Below, one piece after another: positions 5,345 to 5,701 of a stretch of DNA of 5,701 bases. A program made the translations under genes and the position numbers. Under the pieces are notes generated by a model. It was not told the origin of the DNA, ran no database searches, and worked only from the letters and a program-made list of their open reading frames with translations. Each line of letters opens with the position of its first letter. The stretch's first letter is position 1. Where the stretch lies: NCBI GenBank assembly GCA_030632625.1, contig DAOVUK010000244.1:1-5701 (forward strand). Direction: 5' to 3'. The stretch comes from Gammaproteobacteria bacterium. Its GTDB lineage: Bacteria; Pseudomonadota; Gammaproteobacteria; GRL18.

Positions 5345-5597
5345 ACTATCTGTTTTACTTGGTCCTGTTTTACTTGTCATCCAGTCATAGCGTTCTTTTT
5401 TGATCGAATTGGTTTGAAAAATGACAGCCTGGGTGCCATCAAGGAGTTGGTTAAGTTGTTTAATTGTCTTTAATTCTTCTAGTTTCATGAGCATCTTCAT
5501 AGGGTGATCATGAACGATTTTTAACCAAATTGTCCTATTTTAGACTCATTTCCCGTTGGAAACACCTCTTTGCTTCAGACTCATTTCGCATTGGACA
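5334..5597 (-). mobile_element. Internally deleted insertion sequence (264-bp MITE-like relic)
   Basis: The segment begins TGTCC (5334-5338) and ends GGACA (5593-5597), short terminal inverted repeats. Its right-coordinate end has two 21-bp direct copies (5540-5560 and 5575-5595; 18 of 21 match; core AGACTCATTTC), 35 bp apart, like subterminal transposase sites. Its left-coordinate end has three copies of CTGTTTTACT (5338-5347, 5350-5359, 5365-5374). TGTCCTATTTTAG (5531-5543) matches TGTCCTGTTTTAC (5334-5346) at 11 of 13. Between these lies the N-terminal fragment of a transposase gene on the minus strand. Most of the gene has been deleted, leaving both ends, so the relic could be moved only by a full transposase elsewhere. 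No target-site duplication is evident. The repeats are seen; exact ends are inferred. Confidence 0.55.
5378..5500 (-). pseudogene. N-terminal fragment of an integrase-type transposase
   Basis: Read on the minus strand, residues 1-41 include KLEELKTIKQLNQLLDGTQA, then VIFQTNSIKKERYDWM. This resembles the N-terminus of a family of DDE (rve) transposases that starts with a helix, FL-x-GTQ-x-VAF and DKDERY. After YDWM the frame continues only through the end repeats of the element (TSKTGPSKTDSKTG) to a stop near 5306, so the DNA-binding remainder and the DDE catalytic core are absent. ATG 5498-5500 or ATG 5486-5488 could be the original start. This is a different transposase family from the fragment at 592-909. 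It is not expected to be functional. Confidence 0.6.
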
Positions 5598-5607
5598 AGG
5601 CTGGCAT

Positions 5608-5636
5608 TTGACTTTTATTAAAAATTAAATTATGGT
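5608..5636 (+). promoter_or_regulatory. Candidate sigma70 promoter for the gene at 5676
   Basis: TTGACT (5608-5613) and TATGGT (5631-5636) are spaced by 17 bases. The -35 box matches consensus at five of six positions, the -10 at four. It starts 11 bp outside the deleted insertion sequence and precedes the start at 5676 with a leader of about 33 bases. Confidence 0.45.
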
Positions 5637-5675
5637 CTAGTCTGACTGGTCTTTAATGTGAGTAGGGAAGATTTT

Positions 5676-5701
5676 ATGAAGCATAACACCTGGCAACTTC
5701 A
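5676..5701 (+). CDS. Start of a gene running off the window
   Basis: ATG at 5676 opens the frame MKHNTWQL up to the window end. AGGGA (5664-5668) lies seven bases upstream and a good promoter candidate precedes it. Only eight codons are visible, so no function can be proposed; the start context is the sole evidence. Confidence 0.45.

Noticed and set aside
5306..5377. C-terminal 23 codons of the minus-strand frame (TSKTGPSKTDSKTG...)
   Set aside because: This Lys/Ser/Thr/Pro-rich tail is read-through of the insertion-sequence end repeats, not a protein domain.

Overview
The window looks like an AT-rich accessory region of a Gram-negative bacterium, most likely a gammaproteobacterium. This is inferred from outer-membrane or periplasmic export signals (one lipobox, two classical signal peptides), a TusA-type sulfur carrier, a ParD antitoxin and several decayed insertion sequences. 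Species cannot be named from the sequence.

Layout, left to right. (1) Positions 1-140 are the 3' end of an IS200/IS605-type element: the last codons of a probable tnpB and the stem-loops of its right end, which in this family form the 3' part of the omega (re)RNA. (2) Positions 230-909 hold a toxin-antitoxin locus that lost its toxin. parD is intact, but parE keeps only about its first 12 codons and then runs in frame into the C-terminal third of an unrelated DDE transposase. (3) Positions 977-1621 encode a SYLF/YSC84-domain lipoprotein, followed by a possible 33-residue single-pass membrane peptide (1694-1795). (4) Positions 1883-3018 hold two exported proteins overlapping by TTGA: a small COG3650-like protein and a META/HslJ-domain protein. 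(5) Positions 3318-3557 encode a stand-alone TusA-family protein with its own strong ribosome-binding site. (6) Positions 3704-5198 hold a two-gene unit, a PAPS-type sulfotransferase (TTG start) and an unrecognised 197-residue protein 31 bp downstream. (7) Positions 5228-5597 hold a 10-bp tandem repeat and a 264-bp internally deleted insertion sequence. (8) Another gene probably starts at 5676 and leaves the window.

Most genes appear independent; the clear functional pairs are 1883/2299 and 3704/4605. The best candidate for something undescribed is the sulfotransferase plus unknown-protein pair. It lies between two direct copies of a 22-bp sequence (21/22 identical), the right-hand copy covering the end of the deleted insertion sequence, so the pair may have been carried or captured by that element. 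The in-frame ParE-transposase chimera beside a retained antitoxin is the second notable signal.

Stretches without assigned genes: 140-232 shows nothing I can support; 3019-3317 holds a weak hairpin and a possible promoter; 5199-5675 holds the repeats, the deleted element and a promoter.
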